NCBI RefSeq assembly: GCF_009730915.1
Contig: NC_052481.1
Span: 19,092,386 to 19,156,385 of the forward strand
Length of the DNA: 64,000 nt
Source of the DNA: Dioscorea cayenensis subsp. rotundata
Lineage: Eukaryota; Streptophyta; Magnoliopsida; Dioscoreales; Dioscoreaceae
Reading direction: 5' to 3'
Notes under the pieces: generated by a model
Databases searched by the model: none
What the model was told of the DNA's origin: nothing
Seen by the model: only the letters and a program-made list of their open reading frames with translations
Part shown: piece after piece, positions 38,410 to 50,754 of the stretch
Layout: each line of letters begins with the position of its first letter
Position numbering within the stretch: the stretch's first letter is position 1
Program-made: the position numbers and the translations under genes

Positions 38410-38787
38410 GGGGTGTTATTTAGAGAAAGTGAAGAGGTGATCTCGACTTTCTCCTACTTTGACTGCTCATTTTCGTGATCGGGTAGTGAGAGACACTACC
38501 CTCCACTTTCAACTAAAGAGGATTTTGAACTCAGCCCACTTCAGTATTTTTTTTTACTGAAGTGAGGGAAGAAGTGAGTCAATTTATAAAAACTAACTTC
38601 TTTTCACTTTTAAAGTCTTTTTAAAATTTATAGAACTTCATCCAACACCTAAATCTTTCGATTCTATTTTCACTTTTTGACAAATGAACACAGAAGTCCT
38701 GGAAGTGACATCACTTCCCTCCACTTTAAGAAAGTGGCACTTCTCTCACTTCTTGACTTCCCCTCACTTACAGTGAAATGAACGCCC
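38410..38787. mobile_element. Candidate MITE just upstream of the TPR gene
   Basis: The ends form a weak inverted pair: left GGGGTGTTATTTAG and the complement of the right end GGGCGTTCATTTCA. Both continue into AAGTGA/GAAGTG-rich sequence. The interior (about 350 bp) is non-coding, full of ACTTC/GAAGT words, with a local hairpin CTTCAGTA-T(9)-ACTGAAG near 38541-38564. No clear target-site duplication was found, so boundaries and family are uncertain. Confidence 0.5.
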
Positions 38788-40694
38788 GATGTGAATTGAT
38801 GTGGAGTGTATCCGTAAACTCAACAACATCATGCCTTCACCTTGCATGTATTTTGATCCTGGTCTCTCAGAAACAAGAACCTTACACAAGAGACCTAGTA
38901 GTAATAGGATTAGAGGTCCTTGGTATTTATCTATTTCTCGAAGTTTATTATTATTATTTATTTAAAAATTTAAATTAATTATATTTTTATAAATAAATTG
39001 TAAAGAATTGTTTAATTTATTAGCACCAATCTTTGTAGATAAATTTCGTGTGTCTTGTTGAGGAAGTGGGTTAAAATCGTAGATTAAGCAAATGAAGGGG
39101 GTACAAATGTTATAGAACTTAGAGTGACAATGACTTATCTACATTTATTAAATACATAAATAAATTCTTAATATTCTTTCACTGTTGTGGAGAAACAATA
39201 CCGGATATTAGACCTAGTCAAGTTATGTAATTCATAATTTTTTTTTATAATAGAATATGAACAAACAACATCAAAGACATACATAGGCATAGAGTTAACC
39301 TATCAAACCACATTTGGCTCTTCATGGGTGAAGAAGGGGTCTTGCTCTTTTATTTTAGAGGCTTTGATTTACCAAATTGGTTGAAAGGATAGTCCTGTAA
39401 GGTGTCATTTTTCTTTCTGTTTGAGTTCTGTTTTGTGACTTTTGTCTGTCAGTTTTTTTTTAGCTGGCTTGACTAGTTCTCTTGAAAAACACAAATTGAT
39501 GTTCGAATACATTTGCTTAATGGCACTAACACTCTATTCAAAAGATATGATGTTAACATACCAACAAGCGTAATTTCTCAAGTTTGCCAAATGTTTTTTT
39601 TTTTTTTCAATTATTTGTCAGATATCATCACTTTTTTTAAGATCAATTGCTTAATTGTATGACTCTTATATACACGTACGACCAGTGAATATCGAAGCTT
39701 TATCTGGTACTATGTGTTTCATCCTAGCTTTTGCACAACTTTCCTTTTTTGTTTGGTTCTGCGTTGAAATATAAGTTATGTTACCGTGTTTTTTACATTA
39801 ATAAAATTATGAATTTTCCACTTTAATGAAAAACAATAATAGCTGTACATTGAGTTTTTTTAATTTTATTTTCTAATAAATGGCTATAAATCAACTTATT
39901 TTAGAAAATAAATAATTAGTATATTGTTTAAAATGCTAAAGTGAGTTCGGTGATATATTACTCTAGTTGTTGTATTATTTGAAAGATAAAAAAAACAAAA
40001 ATAAAAACAAAATAATATTTAGTGAGTTTATTTTATTTTATTTTTGACATAAGTAACAAGTATCTTTTTACATGGGGTTGTCAATAGATAGATAGGTATG
40101 ATGGTGTAATAATTACGGTAGCTTATCGACCCTTCGAGATTTATTAAATTGGTCAGACTGGGACAATTAGAGTCTTACCAAGTGAATCTTTTCAAAAAAT
40201 TTTCAGGATTTAAATTGAATTAATAAATCCCTCTATCATATAATCTTAGAGATGAGAAAAACAACATTCTCCCATAAGTGACTCAATGAATGGTTAATAA
40301 ATAGTATTGCTATAGTATTTATGCAGTATTTACACAACACTGTCAACCAAAAATTCAACCTTAAGTCTGTTTATTCATCATTCAAGTAACAATTCACTCT
40401 ATTAAGCAGGGGTTGTTATGTTTCAAGTGAGTCATGATTGCTTAAAACACACATTGAATTAGATTTTTTTTTACATTTATTTTGTGAAAATATCCAATAT
40501 ATTATGGTTAAAAATCAAGAATCTCTCAATTAAATTAGAAATTTAAAAAAAATAGAAGAAATTTTTTTCTATTATTAGTTTTTACAATAAAACTTAATTG
40601 ATAATAGGTTTAAGACATTAAGAAAGCGGATATATCACCTGAAATAATAGTTATAGCTTCTTTTGACCACTATTATAACTTAATTGCGATGTGT
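38788..40694. other. AT-rich intergenic region
   Basis: No coding sequence or recognisable element was seen. Poly-T tracts near 39590-39608 and several A-rich runs are present. Confidence 0.4.
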
Positions 40695-41036
40695 ATTTAG
40701 AAAGGGGTTCATTCCACTCATGATCGCAAATGTTTGTAATTTATACTACTGTGGCTATAAATTTTTTTTTTAATACAGAAATCACTTATTTTTTTCTTTG
40801 TTGCATATGTGCCCATAATAACCTATTTTAAGGTGGTTTCAGCGAGTTTGCTGATGCGGTGCTAATGTGAGCACTAACATGGCATCGGAAATAGCCTTAA
40901 AACAGGTCATTATGGCCACACATGCAACTAAATAAAAGTTAAATGATTCTTGTGTTTCTAAAAAAAAATTTTACAGCCACATACGATATAAATTACAAAC
41001 ATTTGTAGTCACGAGGGATTCAACCCACTTAGAAAG
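40695..41036. mobile_element. Mutator-type MITE with 10-bp target duplication
   Basis: The element is 40705-41026 (322 bp). Target duplications are 40695-40704 (ATTTAGAAAG) and 41027-41036 (ACTTAGAAAG), with one mismatch in 10 bp. Long terminal inverted repeats of about 130 bp start GGGTTCATTCC on the left and GGGTTGAATCC on the complement of the right. Both then share CAAATGTTTGTAATTTATA, TGTGGCT and AACCTGTTTTAAGG-like blocks. The interior is non-coding. A 9-10 bp duplication with long inverted repeats is the Mutator signature. Confidence 0.85.
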
Positions 41037-42060
41037 TTAAAATGAACAAATTTGTTTAATTCAAAGATAAAAATAAATATGTTTTTAGTTTAGTTGTCAT
41101 TTACAAATATAATAACCTTATCACAGGTCATTACTATTTTTAAACTAATAATAATAGAATGATATCAAATTTATCTGTGTCACAATTTTATTTTACGGGG
41201 AATTACTTTCTATAGAATGCTAATTCTACAACCAAAACGACTATATATATTGTACACACTTTTTAAAAGATAATTTGTAGAAGAATTATCACCTCTAAAG
41301 TTCTAAAGAATCTAAACCCATTTATATTACTTGCCATCATTTAGTTAAAGCTTTCTCTGTTACGATTCTCTTTTCTATGTTCCACTATCCAGCAGATTAA
41401 TTTAAAAGTTTCCTTTTTTTTCAGTAGCCATTATTAAAGCATAGTTAAAAGCATGATTTCTCTTTCAATTAATTAGAACAAAGTGAAATATAATTTATTA
41501 AGCAATATTACATATAAAAAATTTATGGCAAGTTTATTATATATTGGAGTTATTTATTTATTGTTTTTACTTGATGATGTTGAATAGTTCCATTACTATA
41601 TTGATATTTTATAACTATGAATATAGGAAGAAATGGTGAATTTTAATATTTTTATATAAATCAATGATCAATTGGCTTATTAGTATATATAGTCCTTGTG
41701 TAAGATATTTATTTTAAAGAAAGATCTAAGATTAAATCCTAAATCCCATATTAAATAAAAACACAAGTGCATAGATATATTAAGATATTAACTTTATGTC
41801 TATATATAAGGGGAGAAGCTTATCACTTATATATATATATAAACAGACATCACTTATATCTTTTAATTGTAGATTAATCACTTTTATTCTTGCTTGTTTT
41901 ATTTTTCTTTAGCTTTAGTTTTGTTTTTTAATCAGTTTTTAAATTGAATTTAATTCATTTAACATTGTACAATTAATGAATAAAACTACTAAAAAAATTC
42001 TAATTAATTTTTTCTTATATTAGATTAAATTTAACTAGTTTGATATAATGCAAAATAACT

Positions 42061-42210
42061 AACAACCTCTTAGTCTATTGGCACTTAAATCTTATGAGTA
42101 TGAGTAAAATCACGAGTTCGACTGATCCATACTACAGTTGAAAAACATGTGATATAATTGAAAAGGCCGTGCATACCCGTTACATGGTTTTTCCACAATA
42201 TATAAAGTTT
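42061..42210 (+). mobile_element. Degenerate tRNA-derived SINE-like sequence
   Basis: An A-box-like TAGTCTATTGG is at about 42070-42080 and a B-box-like GTTCGACTG at about 42116-42124. The GTCTATTG core also occurs near the A-box position of the SINE at 11328. The 3' part ends in an A-rich stretch near 42212. No clear target duplication was found. Confidence 0.4.
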
Positions 42211-42400
42211 TAAAAAAACATAATATTAAATAAATAAAAAATAAATAACACATCCTCTACCATTTAAATTCATCATGAAACAAAAACACAAACCAAAGAA
42301 CAGAAACACAGCTAGCAAAACGAACTCCCAAGTCCCAAACCAAAGAAACAATCATAAATATCACTAAAAAATATATAATAAATATACATATAATTATATA

Positions 42401-43037
42401 TCAACCCATGTTAGCTGAAATCAGCTTTTGAATAGTGACATTATCAGTCTTAAAAGACTTAATCAAAACCTCAGAATCAATACCACTTCCAAACAAAGAA
42501 GTTGGCAGAACCACAACACCAGGATTAGCACTCCCAAAGGCTGCAACAGCAACCACATCCTTCTCCTCCTCTTCATTCATCTGAAAATGAACCAATCCTT
42601 TGGGAAATACAAAAACATCCCCTTCTTTAATAACTTTCATGAAGACCTTATTCTCACAATCAACAAAACCAACCCTTAGTTTGCCTTTTCAATATGAAAA
42701 GAAGTTCGGCAGACCGAGGATGAATATGAGCAGGATTAATGCCTCCAGGACCAAACTGTAAAAGTGCAAGTGAAACACTCTGACCTTTGAGAGCTTTGAA
42801 CTCTGACTCACTGGCTTTTGTCACCTTGAAGAAGCTCTCATGCATGGGCATTGTTTGGTTACGTTGCATGGCTTTTCTTAGGTCTTTGAACGTGAAGAAG
42901 TTGGCATCTAGGGTTACTCCTTTTGGGAGGATGAAGTCTGAAGTTATGTCTGGGTCTGAGGCTAAAACTATGTTGATGAGCGTTGTTGTTAGAGTGATTG
43001 CTGAAATTAGGGTTGCATGAGAGGAAGAAGAAACCAT
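42401..43037 (-). CDS. Germin-like protein (cupin), one-base frameshift
   Basis: Germin-like proteins are secreted, apoplastic, manganese-binding cupins involved in oxidative metabolism and defence. This is a single-exon gene of 637 bp. It has a signal peptide (about residues 1-26), then ASDPDITSDFILPKG, an N-glycosylation site NQT, and cupin box 1 GINPAHIHPRSAELLF with the metal ligands His, His and Glu. Box 2 is VFPKGLVHFQMN with the last His, and the C-terminus is AFGSANPGV...IKSFKTDN. The sequence resembles the GLP9-type subfamily. The frame breaks between the boxes because a run of four A (minus strand, 42686-42689) is one base longer than the family sequence requires. Without that base the whole gene reads through at about 211 aa. 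It may be an assembly indel or a young pseudogene. Confidence 0.88.
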
Positions 43038-43216
43038 TTTTAGGGTTTGTTTGTTTGGAGTTAGGGTTTATGGTGTTTATATTGGGGAGGTTGAATTGGT
43101 AGGGGTTTTTATTTTTATTTTTATGTTATTTTTTTCAAAAAAAAATAACTAGATGTTGAGAGGGTCAGTGGACAGGCGTGCCTATATTCAATCATATAAA
43201 CATGCTTGCTAGCTGT

Positions 43217-43220
<4 letters not shown>

Positions 43221-43262
<42 letters not shown>
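43221..43262. repeat. (TA)n(ATA)n microsatellite
   Basis: A TA run passes directly into a run of about nine AAT/ATA units, 5' of the germin-like gene. Confidence 0.9.
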
Positions 43263-43267
<5 letters not shown>

Positions 43268-44540
43268 GGAATTCAGGAAATTTGAAAATGTAGGTTTAAT
43301 TTATTAATTTATAGTTAAAATACATTCATCATATGTTTTATTTGTGAGTGGATTGACACGTGGTAATGGTCAACCATGTTTTAACTTGAGCCAGCGGTGT
43401 ATATATATATATAATATTACTATTTATCCATTGTTTTGGCTTAAATAACGTGCATATATAGTATTATTTAAATGAGTTTCAAAGTGAATTCACTATATGA
43501 GTTATATCTTTAACCGTGTGAATTTATTAACTCAAATGCGGATTCAATAAATTTATTAAGTGTGTATGTGACAGCATTTTATTGCTTCATGTATAACCTA
43601 GCTAAATTAATAAATCCCTAAAAAATTAATTAATAACCACAAATAATGCATCTCTATATCTTTTGTTATTTTATAAATTCATAAACAAACGTCCTTGTTA
43701 TCTATGGTAAAAAGAAAAAAATATATTTTTTTTATTTTATTAATGTCAAAGCAAACGAGTACATAAATATTTTTTTGATAATTTTTTCTTGGTTATATAG
43801 TAAAAAGAAAAAATAAAATATAATAAACCAACATCTATTTCTTGTGCCAAAAAAATTATTAATTAACTTTGATTTATAATGATTATTATAGTAGCTTCAC
43901 ATGCCTAAATACTTTTTAGATATGAATAATTCATGTCCTCTCTGCGCTCCTGCAGGAGATGCTTTGTCTTGAAGAAACTTCTCATTGTTCTAACGTGATT
44001 TCTGAATATATGTAATTATTCCATATATATATATATATATATTAACGAAATGCGACAAGTGGGTACATAGTTTAGGACTTAGGCACAAAAGGTAATGATG
44101 ATTTGCCCATACACGCTCACTTATTTGGGTTGTAAGTTCTCACCTACAGAAGAAGAGGACTCTTCGCATCACTATATTTGATGGTTTTCAAATAAAAACA
44201 ATAAGCAATATCTAGCAAATCAAGTATTTTACAATGAGATATTAGTATTGTTACTGTAAATGCTATATTAATTATAAATAAAATGTTTATTAATAATAAA
44301 ATTAAATTTTCACCATCATATTTTTGCATGTATTTTCTAATGTTTAACGTTGTTAATGTATATTGTATTTTTGTTAATTTTCCATCTCCATAGTTTTGTA
44401 CAACACAAAATTTGTACTTATTTATCAAATTTTCTCAATGAGAAATGCTTTACTTTTTAAAATAATTTATATGCGAACATTGCAAATCAACTAATCTGAG
44501 CATGACATATTATATATATATATATATATAATATGAGAAA
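43263..44540. other. AT-rich intergenic region
   Basis: Nothing recognisable apart from TA microsatellites near 43400, 44023-44041 and 44512-44530. Confidence 0.4.
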
Positions 44541-44607
44541 AAAGTTTCTGCAGACATCCGTAGATGTCCACAGGTAGTAACAGGGTTGTTTTGATTTTCT
44601 TTTTTTT

Positions 44608-44990
44608 AACTAGAGGTGTTAGTAGAAATATGGTTCAATGGTTGTGATTTGTTTAATTAATGTGTAAATAATTGATTGCACGGTTAAGATTAAAATATTA
44701 TTCATTACAAATTTTTTTAACTAGAGGTGTTAGCAGGAATACTATTCAACGGTTGTGTGATTTGTTTAGTTACTGTGTAAATAATTGAGTGAACGTTTAA
44801 GATTAAAATAATGTGCACATTGTTCATAAACAGGAAAATACTGTGCATCACTGTTTATAAGCAGGGTTGTTTTGGTTAACTATAGTGTTAGTAGGAATAG
44901 CGTTCAATGGTTGTGATTTATTTGGTTACTGATATAAATAATTGATTTAGTGATTAAGATTAAAAATATTATGCATCTCATTTTTTATTG
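44608..44990. repeat. Three-copy tandem repeat, 111- and 159-bp spacing
   Basis: Copies start at 44608, 44719 and 44878. Each begins AACTA(G/T)AG(G)TGTTAG(T/C)A and continues GAATA, TTCAA(T/C)GGTTGTG, a TTTG(T/G)TTA block, ATAAATAATTGA and TTAAGATTAAAA. The second unit carries extra sequence at its end. A short palindrome GACATC-CGTA-GATGTC precedes the array at 44553-44568. Confidence 0.75.
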
Positions 44991-47303
44991 TACGCTGTTC
45001 ATAAACACAATGTGTGTGCACAATAATTACTGTTTACTCATAATAAAAAAACCGTTGGATCTCAATCAAACAATTAAAATCAATGTCTATAGATTAATAA
45101 TTTATAGACAGTTCACAGAATATTCATCCTATATATATATCATCATCTACATTTATTATAAATTTTATAAAAAAAATAATAATTAAATAATTAATTATAT
45201 ATGTTTAGTCATCATTGCATTAAAACATTTTAAAATTACTACATGAACCAAGATAATATTTTTCAACTAAAAATATTAGAAAATATACCAAGCTGATGAT
45301 CAATCCAGAATTCCATTCATTTAGAATATTCATATTAATTAAAAGAATTTTGATATGACTTTGTGATAGTATTTTTTTTTCTTTATTTCTTTTCCTTGGT
45401 ATTCTACAGCTAAAATATTTTGAAAGTGTTGTTTTGAAACCTCTTTTTTAATTAATCTTAACTTTTTTTTCCCATTCAACCTTGTTGTGCATTCGAAATT
45501 AATCCTAATGTATATAAAAATTATTTTACATAGTAATAATCAAATCCATATGATTATTGTTTGAAATTATAAATATTCTTATCCTTCAAAGTCTCAAACC
45601 ATGGGCTTTTTACAAAATGATTTTTCTATGAAAGTCTATCTACAAATATGAATGTTTATTTGGTTATATCTATGTGCTAATTTGAACTAGCCACGTCAGC
45701 TGCCACGTCACCATTATTCAATCACATCAACTTGATAATTAATATTTTTAATTAAATTAATATCATTAATAAAAAATAAAAATAAAAATGAGCATGGTGG
45801 AATAGATTTTAAGGATGAAATGACTTTTGAGACATGGTTTGAGAATCAAAAGATTAAAAACTTTTCAACTAAGAGGATAATATAAAAACTAAGAAATAAC
45901 TTATATATGATATTAGAGTGATTTAACACACTATAACAATATTTTAGAATTATGTCAAATTATTTAATCTTACCCATTAATTACACTAAGTTTTCTATAT
46001 AAATATAAACTTAATAATCATTTTATAAATTATTAATTACAAAACATGAGCCTTCCATGGGTTTTTCATTACTAAAGTATTTCATTGTATAAATGTTTAA
46101 TTGACAACAAATGACAATCAAGTTTAGCTTTCTCCAACTTAAAATCTTTTTACACTATTAACGAAGATTAGATATCAAAATCTATTATATAAGATGAAAG
46201 TGAGTAGTATTTTTATAAAATTAGTGTACACTTTTAACATGCGGCATGTTATTAAAAAAAAAAAAAATTAAAATCCAGTTCAAAATCTAATAATAGTTTT
46301 TTTAAAAAATAATTATAAATTTTATGAATTAATAGAGATAAAATGTGAATTTCATAAAGAATAAAATAAAATAAGTATGACATCTATTAATCTTTGCCGT
46401 GGCGGAACCATAAATAAAATTAAGAGGTGCTGAATTTAAATATTAAAAATTTATAATAATTAATATTTCAAAAATATAAAATATATATCCATCTAAAAAA
46501 TTTGGTTTGTGTGTAAAAATCCAATCATATTTACATAATTAGGGATTAACTCAACAAGTTAAGCACTAAATTAACAAATAATGCAATTAAAAAAAAAAAT
46601 ATATCTAATTTAATTATTAAATACAACAATTATTCAACAAGTAATCTAATGAATAATCAAAAATTTCATAACAAATATCTAACATTTTTTCACAACAATT
46701 TTCATTATAAAACAAATATTTAACAAATATCTAACAATCATTCATCAAATATAAATATTTTTAAACAACAAATAATCACACAAAAATTTTAAAATTAAAT
46801 TAGATATAAAGCAAACAAGAAAAAAAAATGATAAATCCTTATAATGAAAATAAAACATAAACTTAAAAATAATTGATCAAATGTAAAAAAAAAACTTACC
46901 AATCCATGCGATATGTAATGTTTATTTTAGGGATTGTAAAAGATAAATTGTATTTTTATTTTATTTTTATTTTTGTTTATTATTACTATTTTATATTAAT
47001 ATCCTAAATATTAAAAATTATGTATTGATAAATTTAATAAAAAAATTCTATATATAAAATTTAAAAACAAAAATATTTGAAGATTTATGTTTGGCTAGTC
47101 ATAAGTAATATGGTTATCACTCAACATCAAATTTATTTAATATAATAATTTTATTAATTTTACTTAATTTATTTTAAATAGTATGAGTTTAGAATTTCTT
47201 TTAAAGAAATAAATAATAGGACTTTTCATATGAATTATAATTATTAATGTTTTAATTATATATATATATATATATATGATGGTGGAGCAACTCTATATAT
47301 TAT
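44991..47303. other. AT-rich intergenic region
   Basis: No gene. Near 46395 the words GCCGTGGCGGAACCA and AATTAAGAGGTGCTGAAT recall the end of a decayed DNA transposon. Otherwise it is featureless A/T-rich DNA. Confidence 0.4.
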
Positions 47304-47627
47304 GGGCTTGTTTGGATTAGCTTTTGGAAAATCTAAAAGTGTTTTTTTATAAGTTAAGCACTTATGGGTTCAAAAAAAGTTATTTGTATTGGTTTTTCTG
47401 TAAAAGCAAGAAGTGAAAAAACCCGAAAACATGCTTTTTTGGAGCTAATCATATCAGGTTATGAAAAAAATTTATTTTTTTAAACTTTATTTTTACGAAC
47501 TCTACTTTTTATAAAAAACTAATACAAACATAAAATATAAAAAAATATTTAACTTATTTTGAAAAAACACTTATTTTATAAATATTTTTATTAAACTGAT
47601 TTTTTTAGTAAGTCAATCCAAACCAGG
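47304..47627. mobile_element. Candidate MITE, 324 bp
   Basis: The left end is GGGCTTGTTTGGATTAGCTTT. The complement of the right end is CCTGGTTTGGATTGACTTA. The interior is A/T-rich with inverted similarity (AAAAACACTTATT/AAGTGTTTTTTTA). A 3-bp TAT flanks both ends, which is too short to be decisive. Confidence 0.55.
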
Positions 47628-48870
47628 TATATGATGAACCATCACTCTCACAGGTCAAGATCTATACTATATTCATTGTAAAAACAGACAAAACAGAGGA
47701 ATACAACCTTTCAGCTTGGTAACATGTTATAAATAAATAAAGAAAAATAAAGAAAAACTCAATTTGCAAACGGATCACGTGACACGTAGGCATCTGTTGG
47801 CGAGTCAAGAATAGTGGTGTTACTCTTACGGTGGTGGGGCCTACATTTCTCAAATCCCAACCATGATGATGTGTTAACCACAAGGCAACCTTATCCTGTA
47901 ACAACCTCTGTCCTTTTTTTACATCTCTCTCTCTTTCTCTTTTATTTATTTATTTCTTCAGACCCTTATCCACTGTGTTTCACACTTTCACATGGATCCT
48001 ATATTATTTTATTTATTATAAACAAACTTTTCATCCAAACCCCTACAATTATTTGTAATTCAATAAATTCAAAGATAATTTAATTGTCTAAAACATATAA
48101 ATATAAACGATATAACAAGTTATATATAACCTAAATTAAATTAGTCTTGATTATCAAAATTTATTTTATAATTAATTTTATCAGAATAAAATTTTAACAT
48201 ATTTAGTCCAAATTTCAAATTTTGGATACTTATTATTATAGGAAACATATCAAGCATATATAAATTAATAAATTAATTTATTATTACATCCATATGAACC
48301 ATACAAAAACACAGATAAAAATATCTAAGTCTAATCAGAACTAGAATAGAAATAATTAGACCAAATTAACTTATTAACTGTTTTATTGATAAAAATGACA
48401 AAATGTGATACATAATCAAAGACTTGGTCGATAAGAATTTATTGTCCAGCCTGCGTGCCCTCAGTTGGTGATAAAAAATACAGGTTAAGAATCTAAACTA
48501 ATAATTGACGATTTATTACTACCAATGCTTCTAACGAGTCTTAAATTCAAAATTTTTGAATGTCTCACTCTCATTTTATATATGGAGCTAAATGTCACTA
48601 AGCTACGAGCCAATTAGTAGATCAAATTAATTAGTTAAATATTTTTTTAGAGAAGAAACTATGTAAACATATATTATTTTTTAATTAACAATAACATTTT
48701 ATCCAATTGGCCCAATCAAAAGTTTTTATAAATCTTTGCATGCAAAAAAATTTTAAAATATAAACTTTTACAAGGACAAATACACAAATCTCCCAATATA
48801 ATATTATAATATAATAATAATAATAATAATAATAATTATTATTATTATTATAACACGCAACCCCCAAATC
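47628..48870. promoter_or_regulatory. Distal upstream region of the TSJT1 gene, with a G-box cluster
   Basis: A CACGTG G-box at 47776-47781 is followed at once by ACACGTAGG, giving two ACGT cores, the arrangement of ABA- and light-responsive elements. It lies about 1.2 kb before the gene, so a functional link is only inferred. A CT-rich tract is at about 47926-47942. The rest is A/T-rich. A degenerate SINE-like stretch may lie on the minus strand near 48420-48620. Confidence 0.35.
48805..48852. repeat. (AAT)n-(ATT)n palindromic microsatellite
   Basis: Runs of AAT pass directly into runs of ATT, so the tract can fold on itself. It ends about 23 bp before the TATA box of the next gene. Confidence 0.9.
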
Positions 48871-48874
48871 CTTC

Positions 48875-48882
48875 TATAAATA
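48875..48882 (+). promoter_or_regulatory. TATA box of the TSJT1 gene
   Basis: TATAAATA, 100 bp before the ATG at 48975. Transcription would start near 48905-48915, giving a leader of about 65 nt. Confidence 0.7.
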
Positions 48883-48974
48883 AGACCATCATTCTCACCA
48901 TCTTCTCCTCCGCATTCAAAACCTAAATCCATTTCCCCCAAATTCCATTTCAAATCAAAATCAAACCCCAAAAA

Positions 48975-50754
48975 ATGTTAGCAATTTTCCGCAAAACCCT
49001 AGCCCATCCTCCCCAAGAGCTCAATAGCCCCACAATCTCCAGCAAACCCCCTCGCCCTTCCAAGCTCCCCGACGAGATCCTCACCGCCTTCAACGCTTCC
49101 CATCCTGTCACCGCCTTCGCCGCCACTTTCCGCGGCGGCGCCGCCCTATCCTCCGCTGGTGGAGACTTTAATCGACGCCGTCTTTTCTGTGCCCTAGATG
49201 ACATCTATTGCGTTTTCGTCGGTTGTATTGATAATCTCAGCTCGCTCATCCGGCAGTACGGTCTCTGTGGCAAGATCACCGATGAGGCCTTGCTCGTTCT
49301 CGAGGCTTATCGCACGCTTCGTGATCGGGGGCCGTACCCGGCCGATCAAGTGGTGAAGGATTTCCAGGGTTGCTTCGCCTTCGTTGTTTATGATAACAAG
49401 ACTGGCACTGTGTTCGCCGCACTGGTAATTTTCCTTTAATTTTTTTTCTCTCTTTTTTTTATTTATTGATTGTTTTTTAGTGTAATTAGTGAAATTACTT
49501 GCTGTCTTTTTATTTATTTTATTTATTACTTTTCCACGTCGTTTTTTTAATGTTTTTATTAAAGTTGTAATTTTTATGAAAAAAATATCATAGAAGACCA
49601 GTATACATTTTTTTTTTTTCTTTTATAATTTTAATGGAAAAAAAAGATGGTTGTTTTAAGTTGAAAATAAAACATAAATATAATTAGTATAACAACCATG
49701 CGTCGAATCCCGGCGTTGAATTACTGTAGTAACACTGTAGTTTACTGTAGTATAATTTTTTATACAGTGTTTCAGATGGTGTTTACTTGTCGTTAGAGAG
49801 TGCTTGTCACATTCGGAACAAAAAGTTTTAGTGGTAAAAATTATATAAAAATTTGTATGCCAATAATATATACATATATGTATATAGAAAATGGGATGGT
49901 GATGATAAAAATCAAAATTGGTAGATTTTCAGAACTATATGTAATCATTAAAATGTCATAGAATTAGTTGTAAAAAAAAAACTACGATATTTGAAGGAGA
50001 TTTTTGCAAATAAAAAAGAAAAAAAATAGGAATTAATGTGTGTTTATTAGGATTATAATGTTTGATGTTGAATAATATGGTGGTGCAGAGTTCGGATGGA
50101 AAGATACCAATGTACTGGGGGATAGCTGCTGATGGCTCTGTAGTTATGTCCGATGAGTTGGAGATTGTCAAGGGTGGTTGTGGCAAGTCTTTTGCTCCTT
50201 TCCCCACCGGTATGTTTCTCCATTTTTATTTTACGTTTTTACAGCGGATAAGTCCCAATATTTATACTATTTATTGCGTGAGACTCCTGTGTTTTATTAT
50301 CGGTAGATAAGTTATATAATTTGTACTATTTACCACATGAGCTTTTGTGTGGGACTCTTGTGTTTTTATCAATGGGCTATATTAACATTAACCGAATTAT
50401 AACTATATTCCTTTAATCTTTGCATCATAAAGGGCCTTTTTTTTGGGAATATATATATATAGCATAATAAACAAATATGGTTTTTAATTGCATTTTTGAC
50501 ATAAACATTTACTTGTACAATGAGATTAAATTGGATATATATGTGATTGTGGATGTTCAGGGTGTATGTTCCATAGTGATGGAGGATTGAGGAGTTTTGA
50601 ACATCCAATGAACAAAATGAAGGCAATGCCAAGAGTGGACAGTGAAGGTATGATGTGTGGGGCTTGCTTTAAAGTGGACACTTTCTCAAAGATCAATAGC
50701 ATGCCAAGAGTTGGTAGTGCTGCTAACTGGGCCTCATGGGAAGATGCACACTAA
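48975..50754 (+). CDS. Stem-specific protein TSJT1-like (DUF3700, class II glutamine amidotransferase-like fold)
   Basis: Three exons, 48975-49424, 50089-50209 and 50561-50754, join in phase to 254 aa, the normal family length. The protein starts MLAIF and contains LPDEILTAFNASHPVTAF, DDIYCVFVGCIDNLSSLI, FVVYDNKTGTVF, MYWGIAADGSVVMSDE and a C-terminal MPRVGSAANWASWEDAH. The family has the fold of class II glutamine amidotransferases but not the usual N-terminal catalytic Cys after Met, so it is not expected to be a standard amidotransferase. Members respond to aluminium, auxin or dormancy in several plants (family knowledge). The first exon is GC-rich compared with its surroundings. The ATG has a clean TATA box 100 bp upstream. 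Confidence 0.93.
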
